The notes: generated by a model not told the origin, from the letters alone. A stretch of DNA of 52,977 bases from Halomonas organivorans (GCF_014192055.1 NZ_JACHXM010000026.1:1-52977), one strand, 5' to 3'. Shown: positions 34,686 through 44,005, counted from the first letter of the stretch. A program made the numbers and translations.

Positions 34686-35588
34686 ATGACGGTCGGTGAG
34701 GATGCCGTGGCGTTGATCGAGGCCTGCCTCGACGATCTGTGGTTGGGGCAGGGCGCCAGCGACAACACCCTGGCGGCCTACCGCCGCGATCTCACGGCCT
34801 GGTCTCGCTGGCTCGAGGCGCGTGACGCGACTCTGCTGGTACCCGGCTTCGATGCCCTGCCAGCCTGGCTGGAAGAGCGCCGTGATGGCGGCTACAAGCT
34901 GCGCAGCAATGCCCGGCTGCTGTCCAGCCTGCGGCGTTTCTATCGCTGGGCGCTGGCCGAGGGGCGTATCGACCACGATCCGCTCGCCGAGGTGCGTCTG
35001 CCGCCGGCCCGGCCTTCGCTGCCGAATACCCTGGAAGAGGACGAGGTGGAGCGGCTGCTTGCCGCGCCGGACCTCGACAGCGAGCTTGGGCTACGCGATC
35101 GCACCATGCTCGAGGTGCTCTACGCCGCCGGGCTGCGCGTCAGCGAGCTGGTGGGGCTGACCACCGATGCCGTCAATCTGCGCCAGGGTGTGGTGCGGGT
35201 GCGAGGCAAGGGGGACAAGGAGCGGCTGGTCCCGCTCGGCGAGGAGGCCGTGGACTGGCTGTCGCGCTATCTGCGCACCGGCCGTCCGGCGCTGATGCGC
35301 GATCCCACGCGTCCGGCACTGTTCCCCGGCCGGGGCGATGCCTGCCTGACCCGGCAGGCCTTCTGGCACCGCATCAAGGCGCATGCCCTGGTCGCCGGCA
35401 TCGACCGGCCGCTGTCGCCGCACACGCTGCGCCACGCTTTTGCCACCCATCTGTTGAATCATGGGGCCAACCTGCGTGTCGTACAGCTGTTGCTGGGTCA
35501 CAGTGACCTCTCGACCACCCAGATCTATACCCACGTGGCGCAGGCCCGGCTCGAGGCCCTGCACGCCGATCATCACCCCCGAGGCTGA
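34686..35588 (+). CDS. xerD: Tyrosine recombinase XerD
   Basis: A 300-residue site-specific recombinase. The complete catalytic set is visible: Arg151 (GLRVSEL), Lys175 (RGKGDKER), His246 and Arg249 (HTLRHAFATHLL), His272 (LGHSDLS) and the nucleophile Tyr281 (QIYTH). With XerC it resolves chromosome dimers at dif under FtsK control. The neighbours dsbC-hom-thrC-recJ follow in the order known from Pseudomonas, which supports XerD over XerC or a phage integrase. A gap of 3 bases separates it from dsbC. Confidence 0.95.
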   Translation: MTVGEDAVALIEACLDDLWLGQGASDNTLAAYRRDLTAWSRWLEARDATLLVPGFDALPAWLEERRDGGYKLRSNARLLSSLRRFYRWALAEGRIDHDPLAEVRLPPARPSLPNTLEEDEVERLLAAPDLDSELGLRDRTMLEVLYAAGLRVSELVGLTTDAVNLRQGVVRVRGKGDKERLVPLGEEAVDWLSRYLRTGRPALMRDPTRPALFPGRGDACLTRQAFWHRIKAHALVAGIDRPLSPHTLRHAFATHLLNHGANLRVVQLLLGHSDLSTTQIYTHVAQARLEALHADHHPRG

Positions 35589-35591
35589 AAC

Positions 35592-36332
35592 ATGAGACGA
35601 ATCACACGTGCCCTTGTCGCCGGAGCTCTCACCGCCCTGTCCCTCCCCGCCATGGCCCAGGACCCGGTCATCGAGCGGCTGACCGAGCACCTGGAGGTCG
35701 ATGGCCAGTCCATGCCGGTGAAGCGCATCGAGCCAACGCCGCTGGCAGGTTTCTACGAGGTGCGGCTGGAGACCGGCGAGCGCTTCTACACCGATGCGCA
35801 GGGCGACTATTTCCTGGTCGGGGACCTCTACGAAAATGCCCAGGGCGGCCTGGTCAACCTGACCGAGCAGGCACAGAATACCGAACGTGCTGCCAGGATT
35901 GCCGCGATTCCCGACGACGAGCGGGTCGTGTTTCGCGGCACCGACGAGCCCCGGGCACGGGTCACGGTGTTCACCGACACGACTTGCCCCTATTGCCGTC
36001 GCCTGCATGAGGAAGTGCCGCGCCTCAATGCCATGGGGATCGAAGTGGATTACCTGGCCTTTCCGCGCGGTGGCATGAACTCGCCGGGCGCTCGGGAACT
36101 GCAGCAAGTATGGTGCTCGGACAATCCGAGCGAGGCCATGTCGACGGCCAAGCGCGACGGGGCGCTCGAGGGTGACACGACCTGCGACAATCCGGTCGAG
36201 GCACAGTATCATCTGGGCATGGAACTCGGCGTGCAGGGCACGCCGGCCATCGTCCTGCCCGATGGGCGCCTGGTGCCCGGCTACGTGCCGGCGGAGCGCC
36301 TGGCGGCCATGTTGGGTCTGAACGATCAATAG
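35592..36332 (+). CDS. dsbC: Thiol:disulfide interchange protein DsbC
   Basis: A 246-residue periplasmic disulfide isomerase. Residues 1-22 are a signal peptide ending in AMA; about 23-85 form the dimerisation domain; the thioredoxin-fold domain carries TCPYC (Cys132, Cys135) and the cis-Pro loop VQGTPAI. Two further Cys (QVWCSD and TTCDNP) probably form the structural disulfide. DsbD keeps it reduced. It lies between xerD and hom, in the same orientation, probably co-transcribed with xerD. Confidence 0.94.
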   Translation: MRRITRALVAGALTALSLPAMAQDPVIERLTEHLEVDGQSMPVKRIEPTPLAGFYEVRLETGERFYTDAQGDYFLVGDLYENAQGGLVNLTEQAQNTERAARIAAIPDDERVVFRGTDEPRARVTVFTDTTCPYCRRLHEEVPRLNAMGIEVDYLAFPRGGMNSPGARELQQVWCSDNPSEAMSTAKRDGALEGDTTCDNPVEAQYHLGMELGVQGTPAIVLPDGRLVPGYVPAERLAAMLGLNDQ

Positions 36333-36398
36333 CCGCGCCATCGAGTGCGGGGGCCCTTGGGGCCGACATCGCTGTGACACACGCCAGTAACGAGGGGA

Positions 36399-37721
36399 AT
36401 GACATTGAAACCGGTGAGAGTGGGAATCTGTGGCCTGGGCACCGTCGGGGGCGGGACCTTCAACGTACTGACGCGCAACGCCGACGAGATCGCACGTCGG
36501 GCGGGGCGTCCCATCGTCATCGAGCAGGTGGCCTACCGAACCCCCAACCCCGAGTGTGACGTCACCGGTATCAAGAGCACCCAGGACGTCTTCGAAGTGG
36601 CCGCCAACCCCGACATCGACGTCGTCGTCGAGCTGATCGGCGGCTATGACGTGGCTCGGGAGCTGGTGCTGACCGCCATCGAAAACGGCAAGCACGTGGT
36701 CACCGCCAACAAGGCGCTGATCGCGGTGCATGGCAACGAGATCTTCCAGGCCGCCCATGAGAAGGGCGTGATCGTGGCCTTCGAGGCCGCGGTGGCAGGC
36801 GGCATCCCGGTGATCAAGTCGCTGCGCGAGGGCCTGGGGGCCAATCGCATCGAGTGGCTGGCCGGCATCATCAACGGCACCGGCAACTTCATCCTCACCC
36901 ACATGCGCGACGAGGGCCGTGCCTTCGAGGACGTGCTCGCCGAGGCCCAGGCGCTGGGCTATGCCGAGGCCGATCCGACCTTCGACGTGGAAGGCATCGA
37001 TGCCGCCCACAAGCTGACCATCCTGGCCTCCATCGCCTACGGGGTGCCGCTGCAGTTCGAGAAGGCCTACACCGAGGGCATCTCCCGGGTCACCGCCGAG
37101 GACGTCGAGCAGGCCGATAACCTGGGTTACATCATCAAGCACCTGGGCATCTCCAAGCGCACCGATGACGGCCTGGAGCTGCGCGTTCACCCGACGCTGA
37201 TTCCCAAGGAGCGGCTGCTGGCCAATGTGCATGGCGTCAAGAACGCCATCGCCGTGATGGGTGATGCCGTGGGCCCGACCCTCTACTACGGCGCCGGCGC
37301 CGGCGCCGAGCCGACCGCCTCGGCGGTGGTGGCCGACGTGCTCGACGTCGCCCGCGACATCACCACCGATCACCACTACCGGGTGCCCTACCTGGCCTTC
37401 AGCGGCATCGGCGAGAACGCCGACCAGCCGCCGATCCTGGCCATGGAAGAGATCAGCACGGCCTACTATCTGCGCCTGCTGGCGGTGGACCGCCCCGGCG
37501 TGCTGGCCCGTGTCGCCACCATCCTCTCCGAGGAAGGCATCTCCATCGAGGCGCTGATCCAGAAGGAGGCCACCGAGGGCGAACTGGTGCCGATCATCCT
37601 GATGACCCATCGCACTCGCGAAAAGCAGATGAACGAGGCGATCCGCAAGATCGAATCCATGGCCGACATCGCCGGCTCCGTCACTCGCATTCGCGTCGAG
37701 TCGCTGGACGAGAACCAATAA
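36399..37721 (+). CDS. hom: Homoserine dehydrogenase
   Basis: A 440-residue monofunctional enzyme (no aspartokinase domain). GICGLGTVGGGTF near residue 8 binds NAD(P)H, the central part carries GIINGTGNFILTHM and the Lys-containing EADPTFDVEGIDAAHKL block of the catalytic site, and the last ~80 residues form an ACT domain (YLRLLAVDRPGVLARV) for threonine feedback control. It reduces aspartate semialdehyde to homoserine. It forms an operon with thrC, 75 bases downstream. Confidence 0.96.
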   Translation: MTLKPVRVGICGLGTVGGGTFNVLTRNADEIARRAGRPIVIEQVAYRTPNPECDVTGIKSTQDVFEVAANPDIDVVVELIGGYDVARELVLTAIENGKHVVTANKALIAVHGNEIFQAAHEKGVIVAFEAAVAGGIPVIKSLREGLGANRIEWLAGIINGTGNFILTHMRDEGRAFEDVLAEAQALGYAEADPTFDVEGIDAAHKLTILASIAYGVPLQFEKAYTEGISRVTAEDVEQADNLGYIIKHLGISKRTDDGLELRVHPTLIPKERLLANVHGVKNAIAVMGDAVGPTLYYGAGAGAEPTASAVVADVLDVARDITTDHHYRVPYLAFSGIGENADQPPILAMEEISTAYYLRLLAVDRPGVLARVATILSEEGISIEALIQKEATEGELVPIILMTHRTREKQMNEAIRKIESMADIAGSVTRIRVESLDENQ

Positions 37722-37796
37722 CCATCGGCCGCGAGCCTCGGGCAGCGGGCAGTGACGTGCCCGTAGCCCGTAGCTCGAGTCCCACGGAGTGGAATG

Positions 37797-39185
37797 ATGC
37801 GCTATATCAGTACCCGCGGGCAGGCGCCCGCGCTGTCCTTCGAGGAGGTCGTTCTCACCGGCATGGCCAGCGACGGTGGCCTCTACGTGCCCGAGGCCGT
37901 TCCCCAGCTCAGCCACGAGCAGCTCGCCGACATGGCCGGCTGTTCCTACGCCGAGATCGCCTTCCGGGTGATGCAGCCCTACGTGGGCGGCGAGATCGAC
38001 GACGACACCTTCCGCGAGATCGTCCGCGACGCCTACGCGACCTTCAGCCACGACGCCGTGGTGCCGCTGAACCAGCTCGACGCCAACCACTTCCTGCTCG
38101 AGCTGTTCCACGGCCCGACGCTGGCGTTCAAGGACGTGGCCCTGCAACTGCTTGGCCGGCTGCTCGACCACTTCCTCAAGAAGCGCGGCGAGCGCGCGGT
38201 GATCATGGGCGCCACCTCCGGGGACACCGGCTCGGCTGCCATCGAGGGCTGCCGCCACTGCGACAACCTGGACATCTTCATCCTGCACCCGCACCAGCGG
38301 GTGTCCGAGGTCCAGCGTCGCCAGATGACCACCGTACTGGCGGACAACGTCTTCAACGTCGCCATCGAGGGCAACTTCGACGACGCCCAGGCCATGGTCA
38401 AGGCCAGCTTCGCCAACCAGGATTTCCTGCACGGCACCCGGCTGGTGGCGGTGAACTCGATCAACTGGGCGCGCATCATGGCCCAGATCGTCTACTACGT
38501 GGCCTCCGCCGTGGCGCTCGGCGCGCCGCACCGCAAGGTGAGCTTCTGCGTGCCGTCGGCCAACTTCGGTAACGTCTTCGCCGGCTACATGGCCTACCGC
38601 ATGGGCCTGCCGGTCGAGCGCTTCGTGATCGCCACCAACGCCAACGATATTCTGCACCGCACCCTGGCCGACAACGACTTCTCCAAGAAGGAGCTGGTCG
38701 CGACCCTGGCGCCGTCCATGGACATCGTGGTGTCGTCCAACTTCGAGCGCCTGCTGTTCGAAGCCTACCAGCGTGACGGCGACGCCGTGGCCGCGCTGCT
38801 CGAGCGCTTCCAGGACGAGCCCTCGGCGCTGGCCGATGCGCCGCTGGCGCGGCTGCGCGAGATGTTCGCCAGCCACAGCATCGACGACGCCACCATCCTG
38901 GAGGTGATTCGCGAGGCGCATCACCGCACCCAGGAGATCCTCGACCCGCACACCGCCACCGGCTATCGCGCCGCCGAGCGCGAGCGCGGCGACGAGAGCG
39001 TGCCGATGGTCACCCTGGCCACCGCGCATCCGGCCAAGTTCGCCGAGGCGGTGGTCAAGGCCGGTTTCCCGGGCGTGCCGCTGCCGCCGCACATGGACGA
39101 CCTGCTGGAGCGCGAGGAGCGCTACAGCGTGCTGCCGGCCGAGCTCGCCGCCGTGCAGCGGTTCGTGGCTGAGAACCGGCGCTAA
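37797..39185 (+). CDS. thrC: Threonine synthase
   Basis: A 462-residue PLP enzyme that converts O-phosphohomoserine to threonine. The N-terminus (MRYISTRGQAP) matches proteobacterial ThrC; PLP-binding Lys112 is in PTLAFKDVALQ, and the SGDTGSAA loop binds the phosphate. Two ATG codons stand in tandem at 37794 and 37797; the second is placed better relative to GGAG (7 bases) and gives the conserved start. It follows hom, and an UUCG-loop hairpin follows it. Confidence 0.96.
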   Translation: MRYISTRGQAPALSFEEVVLTGMASDGGLYVPEAVPQLSHEQLADMAGCSYAEIAFRVMQPYVGGEIDDDTFREIVRDAYATFSHDAVVPLNQLDANHFLLELFHGPTLAFKDVALQLLGRLLDHFLKKRGERAVIMGATSGDTGSAAIEGCRHCDNLDIFILHPHQRVSEVQRRQMTTVLADNVFNVAIEGNFDDAQAMVKASFANQDFLHGTRLVAVNSINWARIMAQIVYYVASAVALGAPHRKVSFCVPSANFGNVFAGYMAYRMGLPVERFVIATNANDILHRTLADNDFSKKELVATLAPSMDIVVSSNFERLLFEAYQRDGDAVAALLERFQDEPSALADAPLARLREMFASHSIDDATILEVIREAHHRTQEILDPHTATGYRAAERERGDESVPMVTLATAHPAKFAEAVVKAGFPGVPLPPHMDDLLEREERYSVLPAELAAVQRFVAENRR

Positions 39186-39258
39186 GTCGGTCCCGATGCG
39201 GAAGCCGATCCGGGGGCGTCCGTCCCCGGCGGCTCCCCGCCATCGCCGTTGCACCCAT

Positions 39259-39280
39259 GACGCCCGGTTCGCCGGGCGTC
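39259..39280 (+). terminator. Terminator-like hairpin after thrC
   Basis: GACGCCCGG (39259-39267) and CCGGGCGTC (39272-39280) form a perfect 9-bp stem with a TTCG loop, 73 bases after thrC. It overlaps the first codons of the longest recJ reading frame, which argues for the later recJ start at 39305. Confidence 0.65.
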
Positions 39281-39304
39281 TTGCCGTCACCTCCAGGAGT
39301 TTCC

Positions 39305-41104
39305 GTGGACGCTACCCAGACGCCCGTATCCGACGCATCGCTGACGCCCCGCATCCTGCCGCGTCCCCGCGACGAGGCCCTGGAGGCCCGCGCCCTGGCC
39401 GAAGGGCTGACGCCGCTGCAGGCCCGAGTGCTGGCCGGGCGCCTGCCCGGTCATACTGGCGAGCTCGCCCCGCTGGTGTCGCCCAGCCTGCGCCACCTGG
39501 CGCATCCCGAGCGCCTCAAGGACGCGCGCCCGGCCGCCGAGCGCATCGCTCAGGCGGTGGTCGAGGGCGAGCATATCGGCATCCTCACCGACTACGACGT
39601 CGACGGCATCACCTCCCACGTGGTGATCCGCCGCACCCTGAACGAGCTGTTCGGCGTGCCCGAGGCCAGGCTGCATAGCCTGATCGGTCACCGCATCCAC
39701 GACGGCTACGGCATCAGCCTGCCGCTGGTGGAGCGCACCCTGAAACTCTCGCCGCGGCCGAGCCTGGTGATCACCGCCGACTGCGGCAGCTCCGATGAGC
39801 CGCGCATCGCCCGGCTCAAGGCCGCCGGCATCGACGTGGTGGTCAGCGACCACCACGCGCTGCCGGTGGAAGGCCCGCCGGCCTCGGCCTTCGCCACCGT
39901 CAACCCGACCCGCGACGACTGCGATTACCCGGACCCGACCATCGCCGGCTGCATGGTCGCCTGGCTGACCATGTCGCTGGCCCGTTCGGTGCTGATCGAG
40001 TGGGGCGTGCTGTCGGCCGCCACGCCCAAGCTGTCGCCCTGGCTCTCCTACGTGGCGCTGGGCACCGTGGCCGACTGCGTGTCGCTCGGCGGTAGCGCGG
40101 CCAACCGCGCCGTGGTCACCCAAGGCCTGGCGCTGATCAATCGAATGGAGGCGGCCTGCTGGCGGACCATGGCCGAGCGGCTGGGCGCCGACAGCGTGCC
40201 CTTCGACGCCGAGACCCTGGCCTTCCAGATGGGCCCGCGGATCAACGCCCGCTCGCGGCTGGACGATCCCTACGCCGCACTGCATTTCATGCTCGCGACG
40301 GACGATGCCACGGCGGCGCGGCACCTGGAGACGCTTGATCAGGACAACCAGTCGCGCAAGGCGATCGAGGCAGACATGGCCGAGCAGGCGAGGGCGCTGG
40401 CCCGGCTGCAGCTCGCCGATAACGCGCCGGCGCTGGTGGTCTACCTCGAGGACGGCCATCCCGGCGTGCAGGGCATCGTCGCCTCGAGGCTGGTGCAGGC
40501 CTTCGGCCGGCCGACCCTGGTGCTGACCCCGGCTGCCCAGGCCGGCATGCTGACCGGCTCGGGGCGCTCCATCGAGGCGCTGCACCTGCGCGATGCTCTG
40601 CAGCGCACCTTCGAACTCGCCCCCGAGGCGCTGCCGCGCTTCGGCGGCCATCGCGGCGCCGCCGGCGTCGGCGTACCGGTAGAAGCGCTCGAGGCCTTCC
40701 GCACCGCCTTCCTGCAGGCGGTAGGCGAGCAGCTCGGCGACACCGAGCTGTTCCCCAGGATCTTCACCGACGGCGAACTGGAACCGGCTCAGATGAGCCT
40801 CGCCACCCTCGACGAGCTGGAGGCGCTCGGGCCCTACGGCCGCGAGTTCGACCCGCCGCTGTTCGAAGGGGCGTTTCTGGTGGAATCGCTGCGCCCGGTG
40901 GGCGCCGAGGGCAATCACCTGATGATGGAGCTCTCGGCCGGCCCGGTGGCGACCAGGGCGATCTGGTTCCGGGCGCTGACCCCGGGAGAAGTACCGGCCT
41001 TCGGGGTCGGCGACCGGCTTCACTGCGCCTACAAGCTCAACCGCAACCGCTGGCGCGGCCGCGAATCGCTGCAGCTGATGGTCGAGCACGCCGCGCCGAC
41101 GTGA
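39305..41104 (+). CDS. recJ: Single-stranded-DNA-specific exonuclease RecJ
   Basis: A 599-residue DHH-family 5'-3' exonuclease for single-stranded DNA, used in RecF recombination and mismatch repair. DHH motifs are in place: LTDYDVDG (95-101), TADCG (158-161) and SDHHALP with the DHH triad at 182-184. The C-terminal DHHA1 and OB-like parts follow (GGHRGAAGVGV near 456). The start is GTG at 39305 with AGGAG 5 bases upstream; ATG 39257 lies in a terminator-like hairpin. It is the last core gene before the effector island, whose genes run the opposite way. Confidence 0.93.
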   Translation: MDATQTPVSDASLTPRILPRPRDEALEARALAEGLTPLQARVLAGRLPGHTGELAPLVSPSLRHLAHPERLKDARPAAERIAQAVVEGEHIGILTDYDVDGITSHVVIRRTLNELFGVPEARLHSLIGHRIHDGYGISLPLVERTLKLSPRPSLVITADCGSSDEPRIARLKAAGIDVVVSDHHALPVEGPPASAFATVNPTRDDCDYPDPTIAGCMVAWLTMSLARSVLIEWGVLSAATPKLSPWLSYVALGTVADCVSLGGSAANRAVVTQGLALINRMEAACWRTMAERLGADSVPFDAETLAFQMGPRINARSRLDDPYAALHFMLATDDATAARHLETLDQDNQSRKAIEADMAEQARALARLQLADNAPALVVYLEDGHPGVQGIVASRLVQAFGRPTLVLTPAAQAGMLTGSGRSIEALHLRDALQRTFELAPEALPRFGGHRGAAGVGVPVEALEAFRTAFLQAVGEQLGDTELFPRIFTDGELEPAQMSLATLDELEALGPYGREFDPPLFEGAFLVESLRPVGAEGNHLMMELSAGPVATRAIWFRALTPGEVPAFGVGDRLHCAYKLNRNRWRGRESLQLMVEHAAPT

Positions 41105-41156
41105 GGGACGGCGTTAGCCCCCGGCGCCAAGACGGCAGTGAACGCTCGCCGACGGC

Positions 41157-41210
41157 AGTGACGTAGGCGGGCGACTTGCGGGTGTCGCGCATCAAAGCAT
41201 CGGCACTCAT
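41157..41210 (-). pseudogene. Stump of a second-type PoNi immunity gene
   Basis: The first 16 codons (start ATG 41210, MSADALMRDTRKSPAY) and the stop-start overlap with the gene upstream are the same as in the intact immunity gene at 42419-43231, after which the sequences diverge and the frame runs on antisense through the recJ end. A deletion has removed all but the 5' end. This junction marks the left limit of the island next to recJ; an 11-base direct repeat (GACGGCAGTGA at 41130 and 41151) lies at the joint. Confidence 0.8.
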
Positions 41211-41971
41211 GCAGGATCTCCATGCACCAGGGCGGCGGGATAGAGGGGATGATCGCGGAAGGCGCTATCGTCGATGTCGAACAGCTTGACCACCAGGGCG
41301 GCTTCGAAGCACCAGTCGCCGGGATGATAGGGACCATCATCATCGGGCATCGTCATGAACCCTAGGCCCCATTTATAAATAGTCTTGGCATAACCATCGA
41401 GGAATTTTGTGATCAGCTTGCCCTGCTGAACGGGGGCTGCATCCAACGCCTCAAAAAGTGGCGCATAAGGTTTGGGATACAGCAGGCCGTCGGCCACCGG
41501 ACGTTCATGATCGCCCAGGGCGATGGCGATGCGATCGAACAGCGCATCGACGCCGGCGTTATCGATCAGTGCCAGGGCGCGGTCGATATGCGCCTGATCG
41601 GCGCCGAGGCAGGCGGCGAAGGCCAGCCAGCGGAGATAATGGATATAGCGGTGATCACTCAAGTTTTCGTACTGAACTCGGTACTCCTGATTTTCCTCGG
41701 GCAGGGCATCGAGGTAGTGCAGTAGCGCTTCGCGCTGCTCAAGCAGGTCGCGCAGGTCGTCGCGAAGACTGGCCAGATCGTCGCCACGGGAGTAGCGGGC
41801 GACCATGATGTTGAGCTTGTCTGTAAACAGCATCGATGCACCCTTAACCTTTCCTTCGGGAGGCAGCCCCTGCGGTTGAGAAACCTCCTCTTCGTCTTCG
41901 GCGACGGCTTCAGACCAGAAGCGGATGTATTCATCCAGTTCGGCTTTTTGACGAGTAGTCGCGCGTAGCAT
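41207..41971 (-). CDS. PoNi-type immunity protein (DUF1910/DUF1911)
   Basis: A 254-residue protein. The N-terminal half (about 20-130) resembles DUF1910 and the C-terminal half (135-250) DUF1911, with ALGDHERPVADGLLYPKPY and a final WCFEAALVVKLFDIDDSAFRDHPLYPAAL. These domains are the immunity partners of PoNe DNase toxins. Close paralogue of the gene at 43228 (roughly four of five residues identical by eye). It lies 18 bases after the PoNe fragment at 41990, has AAGGAG upstream of ATG 41971, and its stop overlaps the stump at 41210 by 4 bases. Confidence 0.82.
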   Translation of the reverse strand: MLRATTRQKAELDEYIRFWSEAVAEDEEEVSQPQGLPPEGKVKGASMLFTDKLNIMVARYSRGDDLASLRDDLRDLLEQREALLHYLDALPEENQEYRVQYENLSDHRYIHYLRWLAFAACLGADQAHIDRALALIDNAGVDALFDRIAIALGDHERPVADGLLYPKPYAPLFEALDAAPVQQGKLITKFLDGYAKTIYKWGLGFMTMPDDDGPYHPGDWCFEAALVVKLFDIDDSAFRDHPLYPAALVHGDPA

Positions 41972-41989
41972 GGTACTGACTCCTTGCGA

Positions 41990-42303
41990 TTAACATCCCT
42001 TTGGGGTGCCGATGATTCGGGACCGGCCATCGAGCTGCCTTACCCGGGTGCTGCCGTCATGCTTCAGCCGTACCAGATACTTGTCGACACGCCCTGTTTC
42101 CCAAGACTCCATAAGCTCGTCGTACAGGGCTGGGTTGGCTCTGCGATCCACTGCCTTTTCGATATTTCGTTCGACCCAGTCATCACTCATCTGTTTGGTG
42201 CCATCGGCCAGTTTACCCAGGCGAGCCCGACCGAACTTGGCCTCGGTGACCACGAAGTCTGGCGGCGGGCCTGGGCGGCGATAAAGGCCGTTGATGCCGG
42301 TTT
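41990..42303 (-). pseudogene. PoNe nuclease C-terminal fragment (second orphan toxin)
   Basis: Only the C-terminal part of a PoNe-type DNase remains. From about 42303 the frame reads TGINGLYRR...PPDFVVTEAKFG and then continues to the stop at 41990, matching the end of the copy at 44006 (about two of three residues alike). It keeps the Glu-x-Lys of the PD-(D/E)xK nuclease core in TEAKFG but lacks the N-terminal delivery domain; there is an in-frame stop at about 42327 and no good start (a GTG at 42253 lies inside the core). Its immunity gene follows after 18 bases. It is not expected to be secreted. Confidence 0.82.
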
Positions 42304-42340
42304 TTACCGCTACCGGTTTTATGCCGCGTTACGAGGCATG

Positions 42341-42400
42341 CTCCCCCATTCTGAGGGGAGAAGAGCGACAGGGGGCATCGCCGGCCGTTGGGCCGGCGAT
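42341..42400. terminator. Two hairpins between toxin cassettes
   Basis: CTCCCC/GGGGAG (42341-42346 with 42355-42360) and a 10-bp GC-rich perfect stem with a GTTG loop (42377-42386 with 42391-42400) lie 19-78 bases after the stop of the immunity gene at 42419. They probably end the transcript of the upstream cassette and isolate the last one. Confidence 0.6.
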
Positions 42401-42418
42401 ATGGCCGCTCCCGGCGGA

Positions 42419-43231
42419 TCAACGCCTGGTGGTCGATGCCCGATATTGCGCCGCCAGATCGGCCGGGTAGCAGGGGTGATGGCACAGTTCGGTGTCGTCC
42501 ACGTCGTAGAGTGCGACGACCAGCGCGGCTTCAAAGCACCAGTAGCCCACGTAGAAATCCGTCAGCTCGAACTCGTCATCCTCCTTGAGGTGGTTGTCGT
42601 ACCAGGCGGCGGCTTCACATCCGGCATACCAACCATCGAGGAAGCGCTTGAGGACGTGGGGGCGCAGCGTGGCGGGCGCCTCGATCGCTTCGAGCAGTGG
42701 CGCATGAAGGTGGGGATAGTTCAGGCGATCCGCCTGCGGGCGGTCGCGATCGCCCAGCGCCTGGGCCAGCCGATCGAACAGCGCGTCCTGACCGACGTTG
42801 CCGGTCACGGCCAGCATGCGCCGACGGTAATCCTCGTTGACATCCAGGCAGACGGCTAGCGACCACCACCACAGGTGATACAGGTAGGTGTCGAAGGTCT
42901 CGAAGCGGCTGTCGAACTGCTCCAGCGAGCGTCGCATGACCTGCTGGCGTTCCGGGAGCTTATCGCCGTACTCGGCCAACTGTTCGCGGCGTCTGAGCAC
43001 CTCATCCAGAAGAGGGGGCAGGCTTTCCAAAGCATCGCCCTGGGAGTAGCGGGCGATGAGGCCATACAGGCTGCCCTCGAAGAGCTGCCAGGCGCTTCGC
43101 ACCCGGTCATCGGGCAGGCGGTTGACCGGATCGGTGGGCTCGCCTTGCAGGCCGACCTCGAGTTCGCTCAGCAAGGCGGTGAAGTAGGCGGGCGACTTGC
43201 GGGTGTCGCGCATCAAAGCATCGGCACTCAT
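42419..43231 (-). CDS. PoNi-type immunity protein, divergent second copy
   Basis: A 270-residue DUF1910/DUF1911-type protein, same layout as its neighbour at 43228 but only distantly related: SLYGLIARYSQGDALESL, ALGDRDRPQADRLNYPHLHAPLLEAI and YWCFEAALVVALYDVDDTELCHHPCYPADL. The tandem of two different immunity genes behind one PoNe toxin suggests protection against two toxin variants. Start ATG 43231 overlaps the stop of the upstream immunity gene by 4 bases. Two hairpins follow it. Confidence 0.8.
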   Translation of the reverse strand: MSADALMRDTRKSPAYFTALLSELEVGLQGEPTDPVNRLPDDRVRSAWQLFEGSLYGLIARYSQGDALESLPPLLDEVLRRREQLAEYGDKLPERQQVMRRSLEQFDSRFETFDTYLYHLWWWSLAVCLDVNEDYRRRMLAVTGNVGQDALFDRLAQALGDRDRPQADRLNYPHLHAPLLEAIEAPATLRPHVLKRFLDGWYAGCEAAAWYDNHLKEDDEFELTDFYVGYWCFEAALVVALYDVDDTELCHHPCYPADLAAQYRASTTRR

Positions 43232-43986
43232 GCAGGGTCTCCATGCACCAGGGCGGCGGGATAGAGGGGATGGTCGCGGAAATCGCTATCGTCGATGTCG
43301 AACAGCTTGACCACCAGCGCTGCTTCGAAGCACCAGTCGCCGGGATGATAGGGCCCCGTGCCCTTGCTCATGATGCCGATGCCCCAGCTTTTGACGGTCT
43401 TGGCATAGCCATCGAGGAAGGTCTTGATCAACTGGCCCTGCTGGGCCGGGGAGGCATCCAGAGCCTCAAAAAGTGGCGCATAGGGTTTGGGATACAGCAG
43501 GCCGTCGGCCACCGGACGCTCACGATCGCCCAGGGCGATGGCGATGCGATCGAACAGCGCATCGACGCCGGCGTTGTCAATCAGTGCCAGGGCGCGATCG
43601 ATATGCGCCTGATCGGCGCCGAGGCAGGCGGCGAAGGTCAGCCAGCGGCAATAATGAATATACCTTGACTGACTTAAACGCTCATACTGGATGCGATACT
43701 CCTGGTTCTCCTCGGGCAGGGCATCGAGGTAGTGCAATAGCGCTTCGCGCTGCTCGAGCAGGTCTGGCAGGCCGTCGCGAAGACTGGCCAGGTCGTCGCC
43801 ACGGGAGTAGCGGGCGACCATGAGGTTGATGACCTTGCTGAACAACATGGAGGCGCCCTTGACCTTTCCTTCGGGAGGCAGAGCAGCAGGCTCGGTGAGC
43901 TCGGCTTTGTCCCGGAATACAACCTCCGTGTAAAAACGAAGATACTCGTCGAGTTCCTCTTTTCTGCGACTAGTCGCGCGTAGCAT
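43228..43986 (-). CDS. PoNi-type immunity protein (DUF1910/DUF1911)
   Basis: A 252-residue paralogue of the gene at 41207, with the same ATG context (MLRAT, AAGGAG upstream) and the same ending WCFEAALVVKLFDIDDSDFRDHPLYPAALVHGDPA. It lies 19 bases after the truncated PoNe toxin and is presumably its cognate antidote, binding the nuclease in the cytoplasm. The frame is intact, so the cell still carries immunity even though the matching toxin has lost its delivery domain. Confidence 0.82.
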   Translation of the reverse strand: MLRATSRRKEELDEYLRFYTEVVFRDKAELTEPAALPPEGKVKGASMLFSKVINLMVARYSRGDDLASLRDGLPDLLEQREALLHYLDALPEENQEYRIQYERLSQSRYIHYCRWLTFAACLGADQAHIDRALALIDNAGVDALFDRIAIALGDRERPVADGLLYPKPYAPLFEALDASPAQQGQLIKTFLDGYAKTVKSWGIGIMSKGTGPYHPGDWCFEAALVVKLFDIDDSDFRDHPLYPAALVHGDPA

Positions 43987-44005
43987 GGTATTGACTCCTT
44001 GACGG

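Noticed and set aside
34686..35588. Phage or island integrase
   Set aside because: The recombinase is followed by dsbC-hom-thrC-recJ, the conserved housekeeping context of XerD, and no attachment-site or prophage genes are adjacent.
35091..39290. A 1399-codon open frame on the minus strand
   Set aside because: It runs antisense through xerD, dsbC, hom, thrC, all of which have full family signatures on the plus strand. Long antisense frames are expected in DNA of this GC content.
39287..41089. A 600-codon minus-strand frame opposite recJ
   Set aside because: It mirrors recJ codon by codon; composition is Gly/Arg/His/Gln-rich without any domain, whereas recJ has all DHH motifs.
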